A stretch of DNA of 38,716 bases. It comes from Achromobacter sp. UMC46. GTDB lineage: Bacteria; Pseudomonadota; Gammaproteobacteria; Burkholderiales; Burkholderiaceae_B. The notes under the pieces were generated by a model, which searched no databases, was not told where the DNA came from, and saw nothing but the letters and a program-made list of their open reading frames with translations. The position numbers and the translations under genes were made by a program. The stretch is from positions 1-38,716 of the forward strand of contig NZ_LZZS01000028.1 of assembly GCF_014170335.1 (NCBI RefSeq), read 5' to 3'. Of the stretch, positions 17,486-26,611 are shown piece by piece (positions within the stretch are counted from its first letter, which is position 1; each line of letters starts with the position of its first letter).

Positions 17486-18202
17486 CTAAGTCCGGGGTTC
17501 GGGCATTCTTGCGCGCAGCAGGTCCATGAACTTCGGACCGGGCGATCCGCCCGCGGCGCGCGCCTTGACGACCATCGCCCACGCCTCTTCGTATTGCCCG
17601 CGCCAGTAGTAGGCCGTCGCCCAGGACGAATACAGGTAACCCTTGTCGGGTTCCACGGCTTCGCCTTTGCGGTACCACGCGTCCGACCGGGCGGTGGCCG
17701 CCACCCGGGCTTCCGGCGGCAGTGTCTTGTCCTCGGCCGCGCAGCGGGCCGCGATACGGCCGGCGTCGGCGTAGATCCCCTGAAACGTGGGCGGATCATG
17801 GCTGATCGCTTGATCCATCATGCTCATGGCCTGGCAGTATTTGCCCTGGTCATGCAGAACCGCCGCGAAGCCCGTGTACACCTCGGGGTTATCGGGATTC
17901 AGCAGCCACGCCTGATTGAATCGTCGCATGGCCATGCCGAGCTGGTCGGCTTGATAAAACCGATAACCCTGCGAAACCCAGGCCTTCGACGCCTTCTCGG
18001 CCGAGCCGAACGCCTGGGTGGCGTCGGCAATGAGTTTCTTGTCGCCCGCCTGCAGTTCCGCGGCCGCTGCCCGGTCCATGCCGCCATACATCGGCAATTC
18101 ATCGATACGCGCTTGGGCAGGCGTGTTCGGCGGCGGCTTGACGGCGCACGCGGCAAGCAGCAGCGCGGGAGTCAAGAGTATTGCCTTGAGAGAGCTATGC
18201 AT
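17486..18202 (-). CDS. TPR-like lipoprotein of unknown function
   Basis: This 238-residue protein begins with a lipoprotein signal ending in LLLAAC, so Cys19 would be acylated and the protein anchored to a membrane from the periplasmic side. The body shows tetratricopeptide-like helices: AMRRFNQAWLLNPDNPEVYT, QGKYCQAMSMMDQAISHDPP and GYLYSSWATAYYWRGQYEEAW. This suggests a protein-protein scaffold. The ATG at 18202 gives the lipobox the right spacing; an ATG at 18223 is less likely. It is divergent from the sulfite dehydrogenase genes, with no evident functional link. Confidence 0.85.
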   Translation of the reverse strand: MHSSLKAILLTPALLLAACAVKPPPNTPAQARIDELPMYGGMDRAAAAELQAGDKKLIADATQAFGSAEKASKAWVSQGYRFYQADQLGMAMRRFNQAWLLNPDNPEVYTGFAAVLHDQGKYCQAMSMMDQAISHDPPTFQGIYADAGRIAARCAAEDKTLPPEARVAATARSDAWYRKGEAVEPDKGYLYSSWATAYYWRGQYEEAWAMVVKARAAGGSPGPKFMDLLRARMPEPRT

Positions 18203-18460
18203 GGTTTGGACGGTGGAAAGCACACCCGGAACATATCAGATAACTCACGGTGTCCGCTCACGAGCGTTCAAGACGGCCAAAGTCAGCATCGAAAGTCCGT
18301 CTTGCCAGAAGTAAATGCACAGACTGTGCGGAAAACGCGATTATTGGAACGGCCGCCGCATGCCCTCGCAACAATTAATGTGGCAGTCAGCTAGCCCGGC
18401 GTAGGCTGATCCGACCGCGCCACAAGTAGCGGGGTTCTGGAAAACAACAAGGAGACAAGC
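18203..18460. other. Divergent intergenic region, lipoprotein versus sulfite dehydrogenase
   Basis: This 258-base space must hold promoters for both directions. AAGGAG (18449-18454) is the ribosome site of the sulfite dehydrogenase. A GGAAC near 18346 could be part of an extracytoplasmic-sigma -35 element, but no convincing -10 is paired with it. No RNA or small gene was recognised. Confidence 0.35.
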
Positions 18461-19696
18461 ATGAGCACATTCGATCCGGATGGGCGCCGGCGCTTCCTGC
18501 GCCAGGCCTGTACCGTGGGCGCGGCCGGCACGCTGGCCGGCCATGCCCTGACCAGCCTGGCCGCCCCAGCCACCGTCACGCTGCCTTTCGCCAATGGCAC
18601 GCGCGACCTGATCGCCTACCCTCAAAAGCGCCCCCTGATCCGCCAGACCTCGCGGCCTCCGCAGCTGGAAACGCCGTTCGCGGTGTTCAACGACAACATC
18701 ATCACGCCCAACGATGCGTTCTTCGTGCGCTACCACCTGGGCAACATTCCCACCGCCATCGACCCTGCCACCTACCGGCTGCGCGTGGGCGGGCAGGTCG
18801 GCACGCCACTGGAGTTGTCACTGGCCGACCTGAAGCAGCAGTTCGGCGCGCCCGTTGAACTGGTGGCCGTCACCCAATGCTCCGGCAACAGCCGGGGCTT
18901 TTTCGAGCCGCGGGTGGGTGGCGGCCAACTGGGCCATGGCGCCATGGGCAACGCGCGCTGGGTGGGCATACCGCTCAAGCGCATCCTGGAAAAAGCCGGC
19001 ATCCAGGCCAGTGCCCGCCAAGTCACCTTCGAAGGGATGGACCGCCCCGTGCTTCCTGGCACCCCGGAATTCGTCAAGGCGCTGGACGCGGCCCACGCCC
19101 TGGACGGCGAAGTCATGCTGGCCTACGCCATGAACGGCGAAGACCTGCCCATGCTCAATGGCTTTCCCGTGCGGCTGGTGGTGCCCGGCTATTACGGCAC
19201 CTACTGGGTCAAGCACCTGGCCGACATCAAGGTGCTGGACGCCGAGTTCGACGGTTTCTGGATGCAGAAGGCCTACCGCATTCCAGACAACGATTGCGCC
19301 TGCACTCCCGTGGGCAAAGCGCCGGAAAAAACCCGGCCCATCGGCCGCTACAACGTGCGCAGTTTCATCACCAGCCTGGCCGACGGCGCCCGCGTGGCCA
19401 AAGGCCAGCGCGTGCCGGTGCGTGGCATCGCCTTCGACGGCGGCCGTGGCATTCGCGACGTGCAATTCTCGGCCGACGGCGGCAAGACCTGGCGCGCCGC
19501 CTCGCTGGGCGAAGACCTGGGCCGCTACTCCTTCCGCGAGTGGCACGCCGACTTCACGCCAGAACAGGCCGGCGCCTATGCCTTGAAGGTCCGCGCCACC
19601 AATACGGCAGGCGAAACCCAACCCCTGGACCCGCTGTGGAACCCGTCCGGGTACATGCGCAACGTGGTCGAAACCGTGCGCGTCGACGCCGCATAA
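18461..19696 (+). CDS. sorA: Sulfite dehydrogenase molybdenum subunit (SorA/SoxC family)
   Basis: This 411-residue periplasmic enzyme oxidises sulfite to sulfate at a molybdenum cofactor. A Tat signal (RRRFLRQACTVGAAGTL) exports it folded. The molybdopterin domain (about 70-290) has the Mo-ligand Cys C140 in AVTQCSGNSR and NDAFFVRYH at its start. The C-terminal Ig-like dimerisation domain (about 300-411) has VRSFITSLADG, GIAFDGGRGIRDVQFSADGG and WNPSGYMRNVV. It is followed 11 bases later by a monohaem cytochrome c, the arrangement of SorAB. SoxC lies in sox clusters with SoxD, and no other sox gene is present here. Confidence 0.92.
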   Translation: MSTFDPDGRRRFLRQACTVGAAGTLAGHALTSLAAPATVTLPFANGTRDLIAYPQKRPLIRQTSRPPQLETPFAVFNDNIITPNDAFFVRYHLGNIPTAIDPATYRLRVGGQVGTPLELSLADLKQQFGAPVELVAVTQCSGNSRGFFEPRVGGGQLGHGAMGNARWVGIPLKRILEKAGIQASARQVTFEGMDRPVLPGTPEFVKALDAAHALDGEVMLAYAMNGEDLPMLNGFPVRLVVPGYYGTYWVKHLADIKVLDAEFDGFWMQKAYRIPDNDCACTPVGKAPEKTRPIGRYNVRSFITSLADGARVAKGQRVPVRGIAFDGGRGIRDVQFSADGGKTWRAASLGEDLGRYSFREWHADFTPEQAGAYALKVRATNTAGETQPLDPLWNPSGYMRNVVETVRVDAA

Positions 19697-19707
19697 GGAG
19701 CCTCGCC

Positions 19708-20061
19708 ATGACCCGCCCCACCCGTCGTCATCCCCGCGCCTGCCTGGTCAGGTTGGCCGTGGCTCTGGTCACTGTCTCTGCCTGTGCGTCCGCCGCCGCC
19801 CTGGACATCCAGCTTCCCCCGGAAACCGCAACGCTGCACCCCGGCACCGGCACCCAAAGCGCGGCCATGTGCCTGATGTGCCATTCGGTCGATTACCTGT
19901 CGTCGCAGCCGCCCATGCCGTTGGGCTTCTGGGATGCCGAAGTCAAAAAGATGGTTGGCACCTACGGCGCCCCTATTCCGGCAGAACAGGTGCCGCTGAT
20001 CGTGCAGTACCTGAACCAGGCCTATCCGCCGCCTCAGCCAGTCGCGTCGCCCAAGCCCTGA
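19708..20061 (+). CDS. sorB: Sulfite dehydrogenase monohaem cytochrome c subunit (SorB-like)
   Basis: This 117-residue periplasmic cytochrome has a signal peptide (hydrophobic VRLAVALVTVSACASAAA, cleavage near residue 32). One haem site CLMCH is followed by the methionine-containing PPMPLGFWDAEVKKMVGTYG, which should supply the second axial ligand. AAGGAG lies seven bases upstream of the ATG. It probably takes electrons from the SorA subunit and passes them to the respiratory chain. Confidence 0.88.
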   Translation: MTRPTRRHPRACLVRLAVALVTVSACASAAALDIQLPPETATLHPGTGTQSAAMCLMCHSVDYLSSQPPMPLGFWDAEVKKMVGTYGAPIPAEQVPLIVQYLNQAYPPPQPVASPKP

Positions 20062-20150
20062 GGCCGCCACAAGCCCTGCGCTGCCTGCCTGAGTCGATTC
20101 AGGAGTCGATCATCGAAAAGATTCGCGCATACGCGCAGCGCAGAACGCAA

Positions 20151-20182
20151 AAAGCCGCAAAGTCATAGACTTTTGCGGCTTT
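20151..20182 (-). terminator. Rho-independent terminator of tRNA-Val
   Basis: Arms AAAGCCGCAAAGTC (20151-20164) and GACTTTTGCGGCTTT (20168-20182) pair almost perfectly, with one bulged base and a 3-base loop. Read on the - strand the hairpin is followed by a run of five T. It may also stop + strand transcripts from the cytochrome gene 90 bases upstream, though the T-run on that side is shorter. Confidence 0.8.
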
Positions 20183-20215
20183 CATGGCGGTGCTGGGCAC
20201 CTCTTGCAAGTATTC

Positions 20216-20292
20216 TGGTAGGCGGTATTGGGTTCGAACCAACGACCTCCACGATGTCAACGTGGCGCTCTAACCAACTGAGCTAACCGCCT
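20216..20292 (-). tRNA. tRNA-Val (anticodon GAC)
   Basis: The - strand folds as a complete cloverleaf of 77 bases including an encoded CCA. The acceptor AGGCGGT pairs with ACCGCCT and the D-arm is GCTC/GAGC. The anticodon stem is CCACG/CGTGG with loop TTGACAT (anticodon GAC). The T-arm is GTTGG-TTCGAAC-CCAAT with one G-T pair. It has its own promoter and terminator. No duplicated 3' end that would mark an integrated element was seen nearby. Confidence 0.97.
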
Positions 20293-20305
20293 GCAAAGAA
20301 GAAGA

Positions 20306-20334
20306 ATTATATAGTGCTTTTTTGAACTGTGCAA
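20306..20334 (-). promoter_or_regulatory. Sigma-70 promoter of tRNA-Val
   Basis: On the - strand TTGCAC (20329-20334) is separated by exactly 17 bases from a perfect TATAAT (20306-20311). Transcription would begin about seven bases before the first tRNA base. This is the best sigma-70 match noticed in the window. Confidence 0.8.
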
Positions 20335-20445
20335 ATCGTCTTAAATGACTTTTCGCTGTTTTCATTGCGTTTGAATCGTCGGCATCAGAGCCAAGAATAT
20401 CAACCGCCAGCACTGCTTTTTCCCACTACTTTTTCACTGCTTTTT

Positions 20446-21102
20446 TCACTTCAATTTCGTGTCCGCCGCATGCGCTGCATCAACGAAGAACGAGATTCTA
20501 TCAGAACTTTTTATTCCTTGCTCGACCTCAACGCCACTGCTGACATCGACCCCCCACGGCCGCACCAGCTCGATCGCCTGGCCGACGTTTTCACCGTTCA
20601 AACCACCCGACAAAATCAGCGGACGGGACACCGGATCCGCGCGGACTTCATCAAGCAAGGCGTAGTCGAATCCATGACCGCTGCCGCCGTATCCGGCGCT
20701 GTAGCTGTCGAACAACCACCCCGCCGCTTCGCCATAGGCGCGGCAATGGGTAGCCAGATTTTCCGCGGTATCCAGACCCGGCGCGCCCGCGCGGAACGCG
20801 CGCAGGAAGCGATGGCCGTAGCGGCCGCAATCCTGCGGCGTCTCGTCGCCATGGAACTGCAGCAGTTCGGGGCCGACCTGATCCAGCACGGCCTGCACAT
20901 CGGCGGGATCCGGGTTCACGAACAATGCCACGACATCCACGAATGCCGGTACCGTGCGGCGCAGTTGCGCGGCGCGCGTCGGCGTCAGGCAGCGCTTGCT
21001 CCTGGCGTAGAAGACAAAACCGATCGCATCGACGCCGGACGTTACGGCGGCTTCGATGTCTTGTTCGCGGGTCAAGCCGCAAATCTTGATGCGTGTACGC
21101 AT
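20446..21102 (-). CDS. trpF: Phosphoribosylanthranilate isomerase
   Basis: This 218-residue (beta/alpha)8 enzyme converts phosphoribosylanthranilate to the carboxyphenylamino-ribulose phosphate in tryptophan synthesis. The catalytic Cys is in RIKICGLT near the N-terminus and the catalytic Asp in the LFDSYSAGYGGSG segment. ELLQFHGDE, RPLILSGGLN and WGVDVSSGVE are the usual phosphate- and substrate-binding loops. The ATG at 21102 gives the normal start; ATGs at 21111 and 21135 are alternatives. It is the last gene of the fimV-truA-receptor-trpF run. The trpB and trpA genes that often follow are not here; a tRNA gene lies next instead. Confidence 0.96.
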   Translation of the reverse strand: MRTRIKICGLTREQDIEAAVTSGVDAIGFVFYARSKRCLTPTRAAQLRRTVPAFVDVVALFVNPDPADVQAVLDQVGPELLQFHGDETPQDCGRYGHRFLRAFRAGAPGLDTAENLATHCRAYGEAAGWLFDSYSAGYGGSGHGFDYALLDEVRADPVSRPLILSGGLNGENVGQAIELVRPWGVDVSSGVEVEQGIKSSDRISFFVDAAHAADTKLK

Positions 21103-21168
21103 GAAATCCATCACCTGTGCCGCCCAGCGCGGCATGTCGAACCAGTATATCCGGCGAGCACAATCCGT

Positions 21169-22269
21169 TCAGGCGCCCGGCTGGCCCAGCGTGGCGATCA
21201 GATTATCGAAACCGCCTTCGGCCACACGGAACCACGGCACCTCTTTATCGCGAAACGCCGTCATGCTTTCGTAGAGCTTCTTGAACATCGGGTCCTTGGC
21301 GCTCATTTCCTTGTAGGCGGCCAGCGATGCCTCGTAGCACGCTTGCAGGACCGGCTTGGGGAACGCTTTCAGTTGCGCGCCGCGCGACACCAGGCGGCGC
21401 AACGCATCCGGATTGCCGGCGTCGTACTTGGCGATCATGTTGCCCGTCGCCATCCGGCAGGCCAGCGCCAATGCCGATTGGTACGGCTTGGGCAGTTCGT
21501 CGTAGGCGTCCTGGTTCACGTACAGCGACAGCTGCAACGTGCCTGCCCACCACCCCGGAAAATAGTAGTTCCGTGCGACCTTATAGAGCGCCAGGCTTTC
21601 ATCATCGTGCGGGCCGATCCACGCCACGGCGTCGACCGTGCCCTGCTCCAGCGCGGCGTAGGATTCGGCGACCGGCACGTCGACCGGGGTCGCGCCCAGC
21701 CGCGACAACACATGGCGGGCAAAACCGCCGGCCTTGACCTTCAGCCCGCGCAGGTCGTCGACGGTCTTGATCTCGCCGCGGAACCAGCCGCCCATCTGCG
21801 CCCCGGTATAACCACAGGGAAAGTTCAGAATGTTGTACTTGTCGAACAGCACGCGCGTCAGCGCCAGGCCTTCGCCCTGGCTCATCCAGGCGTTCATTTG
21901 CCGGGTATTCAGGCCGAACGGCACGCCGGCGTCGAAGCACAGCACCGGATCAATATCGAAATACCGGGTCGACGCAGTATGGCCGCACTCCACGACACGG
22001 TGTTGAACGGCTTCCAGCACCTGGCCGGATTGCACCAGATCGCCGGCGGGGAAGATCTCGATCTTGAAACGGCCATCCGTGACTTCAGCCACGTACCGCG
22101 CGACATCTTCGGCGCCCGCGAACAGGGTGGGCGATTCATTCGGAAAGCTGGAAGCCAGCCGCCACGCGATGGTGGGCGCTTCCTGCGCGACGGCCGGCGC
22201 AGCCAACGCGGCACTGCCTGCCGTGGCTGCGCCCAAAGCGGCTTGTTTCAAAAACGCGCGGCGTTGCAT
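21169..22269 (-). CDS. Orphan Tat-exported TRAP solute receptor (DctP/TakP-like)
   Basis: This 366-residue periplasmic receptor begins with a twin-arginine signal (MQRRAFLKQAALGAATAGSA, cleavage after AVA near residue 28). The family segments are IAWRLASSFPNESP, FDAGVPFGLNTRQMNAW, DLRGLKVKAGGFARHVLSRL and AVAWIGPHDDESL. The last is typical of the TakP-type keto-acid receptors. The place usually held by the ligand-binding Arg in GLKxR reads Lys (GLKVK), a possible change of specificity. GGAGG precedes the ATG at 22269. No DctQ or DctM gene is adjacent, so it must use a permease encoded elsewhere or act as a binding protein only. Confidence 0.9.
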   Translation of the reverse strand: MQRRAFLKQAALGAATAGSAALAAPAVAQEAPTIAWRLASSFPNESPTLFAGAEDVARYVAEVTDGRFKIEIFPAGDLVQSGQVLEAVQHRVVECGHTASTRYFDIDPVLCFDAGVPFGLNTRQMNAWMSQGEGLALTRVLFDKYNILNFPCGYTGAQMGGWFRGEIKTVDDLRGLKVKAGGFARHVLSRLGATPVDVPVAESYAALEQGTVDAVAWIGPHDDESLALYKVARNYYFPGWWAGTLQLSLYVNQDAYDELPKPYQSALALACRMATGNMIAKYDAGNPDALRRLVSRGAQLKAFPKPVLQACYEASLAAYKEMSAKDPMFKKLYESMTAFRDKEVPWFRVAEGGFDNLIATLGQPGA

Positions 22270-22322
22270 GGCAAAGACCTCCAAGTGAGCGCAGGAAATG
22301 CGCCTTGGGTTGCGGCGGTTTC

Positions 22323-23132
22323 CTAATAGGTTTGAGTGAACGGCGACAGCAACAGCGAACCGCCGTCCAATTCTTCCAAACCGAATTCGGCCGGGTAATC
22401 GATCGCGGACAAATACAGGCCGTCCGGCGCGAACGTCGGCGCGCCAAGCTTGCGGTCGCGCCAGGACAGCAACTGCGCCATCCACTCGACCGATTCCCTG
22501 CCCTGCCCGATCTGCAACAGCGCGCCCATGATGTTGCGCACCATGTGATGCAAGAACGCATTCGCCTTCAAGGTGAACACCAGGAACGGCCCGCGCTCCT
22601 CGATGTCCAGCCGGTGCATATGGCGCACCGGGTGTTTGGCCTGGCATTGCGAAGACCGGAAGCTGGAGAAATCGTGCTCGCCCAGCAAGGCATTCGCCGC
22701 GGAACGCATGGCCTCCACGTCCAGCGGCTGGAAGTACCAGCCGGCCCGGCCCGCCCATAGCGCCGGCCGAACGCGGCCGCGCCACAGTAAATAGACATAC
22801 GTGCGGGCGCGTGCGGAAAAGCGCGCGTGGAACGCGTCGGAAACCGGCTGCGCCCATTGCACCGACACGCTGGAGGGCAGAAACGCGTTCACGCCCCGCA
22901 CCCAGGATTCCATCCGGCGGTCCAGCGCCGTGTCCAGATGGACCACCTGCATCGCCCCGTGCACGCCCGTATCGGTACGGCCGGCGCAGATCGTGGGGAC
23001 GACGCCGTCGACACCGCAAAAACTGCCCAGGGCCGACTCCAGCGTATCTTGCACCGTTTGCCGATGCGGCTGCGTTTGCCAACCCTGCCAAGCGGAGCCG
23101 TCATACGCCAGCCCCAATGCAACTCTAGACAT
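22323..23132 (-). CDS. truA: tRNA pseudouridine(38-40) synthase
   Basis: This 269-residue enzyme isomerises uridines 38-40 in the anticodon arm of many tRNAs. The catalytic Asp is D54 in [11 protein letters not shown]. Other family segments are [14 protein letters not shown], the [14 protein letters not shown] motif and [17 protein letters not shown]. Length is normal. The start is three bases from the fimV stop, so the genes are probably coupled. Confidence 0.97.
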   Translation of the reverse strand: MSRVALGLAYDGSAWQGWQTQPHRQTVQDTLESALGSFCGVDGVVPTICAGRTDTGVHGAMQVVHLDTALDRRMESWVRGVNAFLPSSVSVQWAQPVSDAFHARFSARARTYVYLLWRGRVRPALWAGRAGWYFQPLDVEAMRSAANALLGEHDFSSFRSSQCQAKHPVRHMHRLDIEERGPFLVFTLKANAFLHHMVRNIMGALLQIGQGRESVEWMAQLLSWRDRKLGAPTFAPDGLYLSAIDYPAEFGLEELDGGSLLLSPFTQTY

Positions 23133-23135
23133 TAT

Positions 23136-24989
23136 TCAAACCCGTGGACCGCTGACTCGGCGCGGTTCGTCCGTGGGCGGTTCGTCCAGGTCGAGATTGA
23201 TCGTATCGAGCTTGCGGTTCAGCGCTGCCGTGTCCAGCGCAGGCTCGTTATAAGCGTACGTTTCTTCATCGTCGTCCCCGCGCCGGGCGCCGGCACGGCG
23301 CAGCAACCAGGCGATCGCAAACGCGATCAGCGCCAGCACGGCGGTAACGATGACGAGCAGATTGTCGGCAAGCCAACTTGGCATGCCCGATGTCATGTCC
23401 TTGGCGTTCGCCGCAGTGCCTCCGGCGGCCTTGTCGGCGGACGAGGCACCGGGGGTGCCTGCCGCACCCGGCGCACCTGCCGCGCCCGGGGTGCCTGCTG
23501 CACCCGGGGTGCCTGCCGCGCCCGAGGTGCCTGCCGCGCCCGGGGTGCCTGCCGCGCCCGAGGTGCCTGCCGCACCCGGCGTGCCTGCCGCGCCCGGGGT
23601 GCCTGCCGCGCCCGAGGTGCCTGCCGCGCCCGGGGTGCCTGCCGCGCCCGAGGTGCCTGCCGCGCCCGAGGTGCCTGCCGCGCCCGAGGTGCCTGCCGCA
23701 CCCGGCGTGCCTGCCGCGCCCGGCGTGCCTGCCGTACCCGGCGTGCCTGCTGCACCCGGCGTGCCTGCTGCACCCGGCGTGCCTGCTGCACCCGGTGTAC
23801 CCGTAGCCCCCTGGGTACCCGCCGCGCCTGAAGCGCCGGCCGCACCCGAATCACCGGCTGCACCGGGCGTGCCCGTCGCACCCGACGTGCCCGGCGAGCC
23901 CGCAGCTCCCGAACCGCCAGCCACACCCGTCGCACCGCCCGCCCCAGCCGCGCCTTGTTGCGCGACGGCCTTGTTCAGGTCGTCCACATTGGTCTGCAGC
24001 TGATTCACGCGGCCTTCGACGTCCTTCATCGCACGCTCCGACGACGTCCTGGCATCGGCTTGCGCGTCCGCCTGCGCAGAAGCGCTGTTCTGCGTCTGGC
24101 CGGTGGACAAGCGCACCCGGTCTTGCGTCGGCGCGGCGGTAGCCACGCCGGTGTCGCCCGGTCGGGCGACCGTGCCCGATGCCGCGTCCTGCCCCTTCAC
24201 CACCGAAGGATTGGCGCCTGCGGCCGCACCGAGCCGGGCGCGGTACTTGGCGAACGCCTCGGCGTGTTCATTGAAGATGCGGCGCGCTTCCGCAGGATCG
24301 ATCGCCCGGACCGTCGCCGCATCCGGGATATTCAGCTTTTGTCCGGCGCGCACCAGATTCATGTTGTTCTGGATGAACGCCTCGGGGTTGGCGCGCCACA
24401 ACGCGACCAGCATCTGATAGACAGACGCGTTCGGCACCGCATTGCGCTGGGCGATGGCGAACAGGTTGTCGCCCGATTTCACGTTGACGGAACCCGTCGT
24501 GCCGCCCGTGCGCGCCGGGGTGCCGACCGCGGCCGGCGTCACGTCCGCACTGGTGCCGCGCAACGGCACGAGGATGCTGACCTGAACTTGGCGCTGCCCG
24601 GAGCTGGAACTGATATCCAGCAGCAAATCCACGGCCCCGCTTGCCGGCGGCTGCGTGCCGCGGACGCGCAGGTTCTTGCGCGTGCCGTCCAGGCCGTCCT
24701 CGATCCTGACCACCAGGCTGCCCAGGGGCACCGGCGGCTTCAGGCCCGCGCGCTGCCAGGCGGCGTCATCCGCCACTGACACTTTCAGCGAAGACACCTC
24801 GTCGGGGGTCAGTTCCTGCAACCCGACCACGGCCTGCAACGGCGCGCCCGGCACGGACACGACGCGTGAATGCCCCACGCGCATGGCCAACGCCGAACTG
24901 CACATGCTCGACCCTATCGCCAAGGCGATCGCCCACTGAAGGGCTTTCAAACGGCGGGCATGCTTCACGTGGCGCGAACGCTGGGTCAT
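23136..24989 (-). CDS. fimV: FimV-like LysM membrane protein with a collagen-like Gly-X-Y region
   Basis: This 617-residue inner-membrane protein has the FimV layout. A signal sequence (residues 14-35) is followed by the FimV N-terminal domain [23 protein letters not shown] LysM peptidoglycan-binding domain spans about 168-222 ([14 protein letters not shown]...AGQKLNIPD). A short coiled coil (about 318-345), one transmembrane helix (544-563) and a short acidic tail with INLDLDEP complete it. Between coiled coil and membrane helix lie 57 uninterrupted Gly-X-Y triplets (346-516), mostly [12 protein letters not shown]. The long cytoplasmic TPR region of Pseudomonas FimV is missing or reduced. 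Position upstream of truA is the conserved place of fimV. It may organise polar or envelope machinery. The repeat is described separately. Confidence 0.85.
   Translation of the reverse strand: MTQRSRHVKHARRLKALQWAIALAIGSSMCSSALAMRVGHSRVVSVPGAPLQAVVGLQELTPDEVSSLKVSVADDAAWQRAGLKPPVPLGSLVVRIEDGLDGTRKNLRVRGTQPPASGAVDLLLDISSSSGQRQVQVSILVPLRGTSADVTPAAVGTPARTGGTTGSVNVKSGDNLFAIAQRNAVPNASVYQMLVALWRANPEAFIQNNMNLVRAGQKLNIPDAATVRAIDPAEARRIFNEHAEAFAKYRARLGAAAGANPSVVKGQDAASGTVARPGDTGVATAAPTQDRVRLSTGQTQNSASAQADAQADARTSSERAMKDVEGRVNQLQTNVDDLNKAVAQQGAAGAGGATGVAGGSGAAGSPGTSGATGTPGAAGDSGAAGASGAAGTQGATGTPGAAGTPGAAGTPGAAGTPGTAGTPGAAGTPGAAGTSGAAGTSGAAGTSGAAGTPGAAGTSGAAGTPGAAGTPGAAGTSGAAGTPGAAGTSGAAGTPGAAGTPGAAGAPGAAGTPGASSADKAAGGTAANAKDMTSGMPSWLADNLLVIVTAVLALIAFAIAWLLRRAGARRGDDDEETYAYNEPALDTAALNRKLDTINLDLDEPPTDEPRRVSGPRV
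23442..23954 (-). repeat. Collagen-like coding repeat; core of 19 tandem 18-bp units
   Basis: The core (23461-23802) consists of 19 near-identical 18-bp units of the type GCCGCGCCCGAGGTGCCT on the + strand, varying at a few positions. Flanking units are degenerate. On the - strand each unit encodes two Gly-X-Y triplets. Because the unit is a multiple of three, unit gain or loss keeps the frame. It also keeps several other frames open, which produces spurious reading frames on both strands. Confidence 0.95.
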
Positions 24990-25171
24990 AAGCTGGAATT
25001 CCGTTCTTGTAGTCGAATTACGGGCTAGAGCCCGTTCGCACCCGTTAAGTGAGAACAGGCCTCAATTCACCGGAAAAGTGTAATGGATGATGCGTATTTC
25101 ACAAACCTGAAAGGCGCGGCGGCGTTGGCTCGCGGGCACATCCACCACACTGCTTTGACGATTGCTCAAAT

Positions 25172-25199
25172 ATCAAGGGCACCCGCAGGTGCCCTTGAT
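25172..25199 (-). terminator. Terminator downstream of asd
   Basis: A perfect 12-bp stem, ATCAAGGGCACC (25172-25183) with GGTGCCCTTGAT (25188-25199) and a CGCA loop, lies 47 bases after the asd stop. The T-run on the - strand is short (ATATTT). A second hairpin, CAGGCGCC/GGCGCCTG at 25216-25238, lies between it and the stop codon. Confidence 0.65.
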
Positions 25200-25246
25200 T
25201 GCCTTGCTGCAAGATCAGGCGCCCGCCTGCGGCGCCTGAAACGGCA

Positions 25247-26377
25247 TCAGGCCTCGGCCAGCGCGATGCGCAGCATGCGGCGCAGCGGCTCGGCGGCGCC
25301 CCACAGCAACTGGTCGCCCACCGTGAAGGCGCCCAGGTACTGGGAACCCATCGACAGCTTGCGCAGACGACCCACCGGGATGTCCAGCGTGCCGGTCACG
25401 GCAACCGGCGTCAGCGCCGACACCGTGGCTTCCTTGGTGTTCGGGATGACCTTGGCCCACTGCGTGCCTTGGGCGATCAGCGATTCGATCTCATCCAGCG
25501 GCACATCGCGCTTGAGCTTGATGGTCAACGCCTGGCTGTGGCAGCGCATGGCGCCGATGCGCACGCACAGGCCGTCGATCGGGGTGGGTGCCGTCCCGAA
25601 GGCGGCGCCGCGGCCCAGGATCTTGTTGGTCTCGACTTCGCCCTTCCATTCTTCCTTCGACATCCCGTCGCCCAGATCCTTGTCGATCCAGGGAATCAGG
25701 TTGCCGCCCAGCGGCACGCCGAAATGCTCGTGAGGCAGCGCCGGATCCTTTTGCTTGGCCAGCACGCCGCGGTCGATCTCCAGGATGGCCGACGCAGGGT
25801 CGTTCAGCAGGGGCTTGACCGCCTGGTTGATGTCGCCGAACTGGGTCAGCAGTTCGCGCATATGCTGCGCGCCGCCGCCGGATGCGGCCTGGTACGTCAT
25901 GGTGGTCATCCATTCCACCAGGTCGTTGTTGAACAGGCCGGCCAAGCCCATCAGCATGCAGCTGACAGTGCAATTGCCGCCGATGAAGTTGCGCACGCCA
26001 CGCTTGAGCGCCGCGTCGATCACCGGGCGGTTGACCGGATCCAGCACGATGATGGCGTCGTCGGCCATGCGCAGGGTGCTGGCCGCATCGATCCAGATGC
26101 CGTTCCAGCCCGCGCCGCGCAGCTTCGGGTAAACCTCGGACGTGTAATCGCCGCCTTGTGCCGTCACGATGATCGGCAGTTTTTTCAGAGCGTCAATGTC
26201 GTAGGCATCTTGCAACGGGCCTGCGCCTTCGGCCCACGTGGGGGCAGCGCCGCCAGCATTGCTGGTGGAAAAGAACACCGGTTCGATCAGTGCGAAGTCA
26301 TTCTCGTCGCGCATGCGTTGCATGAGCACCGAGCCGACCATACCGCGCCAGCCGACAAGGCCTACTGCTTGATTCAT
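25247..26377 (-). CDS. asd: Aspartate-semialdehyde dehydrogenase
   Basis: This 376-residue enzyme makes aspartate semialdehyde for lysine, diaminopimelate, threonine and methionine synthesis. The NADP site is [11 protein letters not shown] at the start. The nucleophile is C136 in [10 protein letters not shown]. Substrate and acid-base residues lie in the [16 protein letters not shown] segment. The C-terminal hydrophobic [19 protein letters not shown] is typical of the Gram-negative type. It is flanked by terminators on both sides, so it is probably its own transcription unit between leuB and fimV. Confidence 0.97.
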   Translation of the reverse strand: MNQAVGLVGWRGMVGSVLMQRMRDENDFALIEPVFFSTSNAGGAAPTWAEGAGPLQDAYDIDALKKLPIIVTAQGGDYTSEVYPKLRGAGWNGIWIDAASTLRMADDAIIVLDPVNRPVIDAALKRGVRNFIGGNCTVSCMLMGLAGLFNNDLVEWMTTMTYQAASGGGAQHMRELLTQFGDINQAVKPLLNDPASAILEIDRGVLAKQKDPALPHEHFGVPLGGNLIPWIDKDLGDGMSKEEWKGEVETNKILGRGAAFGTAPTPIDGLCVRIGAMRCHSQALTIKLKRDVPLDEIESLIAQGTQWAKVIPNTKEATVSALTPVAVTGTLDIPVGRLRKLSMGSQYLGAFTVGDQLLWGAAEPLRRMLRIALAEA

Positions 26378-26539
26378 TTCAATCGCTCTTTAAAGGTGGA
26401 GACAAGGTCCGGGTAGGAAAAAGACGTGCAATTCAACAATTTATCAGAATGCACGCCGGGATGTTGCGGCGCAGCTTGAAAAAATGGGGGCCGCAAAGAA
26501 ACAGGGTCGGCTTTCGCGGCGCCGTCGCAACAGCGCAAA
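26378..26539. other. Intergenic region upstream of asd
   Basis: The asd promoter should lie here. An imperfect inverted repeat (GTGCA...TGCAC) is visible around 26425-26453, with AT-rich bases inside it, but no promoter can be named with confidence. No gene was recognised. Confidence 0.35.
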
Positions 26540-26564
26540 AAGGGCCACCTTGCGGGCAGCCCTT
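26540..26564 (-). terminator. Rho-independent terminator of leuCDB
   Basis: On the - strand AAGGGCTGCC pairs with GGTGGCCCTT (10 bp with two G-T pairs) around a CGCAA loop and is followed by five T. It lies 48 bases after the leuB stop, so it separates leuCDB from asd. Confidence 0.75.
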
Positions 26565-26611
26565 GGAAACCGGGGCGGCGCCGCAAGGGCGCCCCCCCCT
26601 TGCCAGGCAAA

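Noticed and set aside
20216..20292. tRNA-Val as an attachment site of an integrated island
   Set aside because: No integrase gene and no repeated tRNA 3' end were found in the window.
20329..22326. A 665-codon + strand open frame opposite trpF and the TRAP receptor
   Set aside because: The translation is Arg/His/Gln-rich shadow sequence. The - strand frames encode complete recognised enzymes with ribosome sites.
23461..23802. Tandem 18-bp repeats as a possible CRISPR array or intergenic satellite
   Set aside because: There are no spacers, the units are contiguous and multiples of three, and they encode in-frame Gly-X-Y in a recognised protein.
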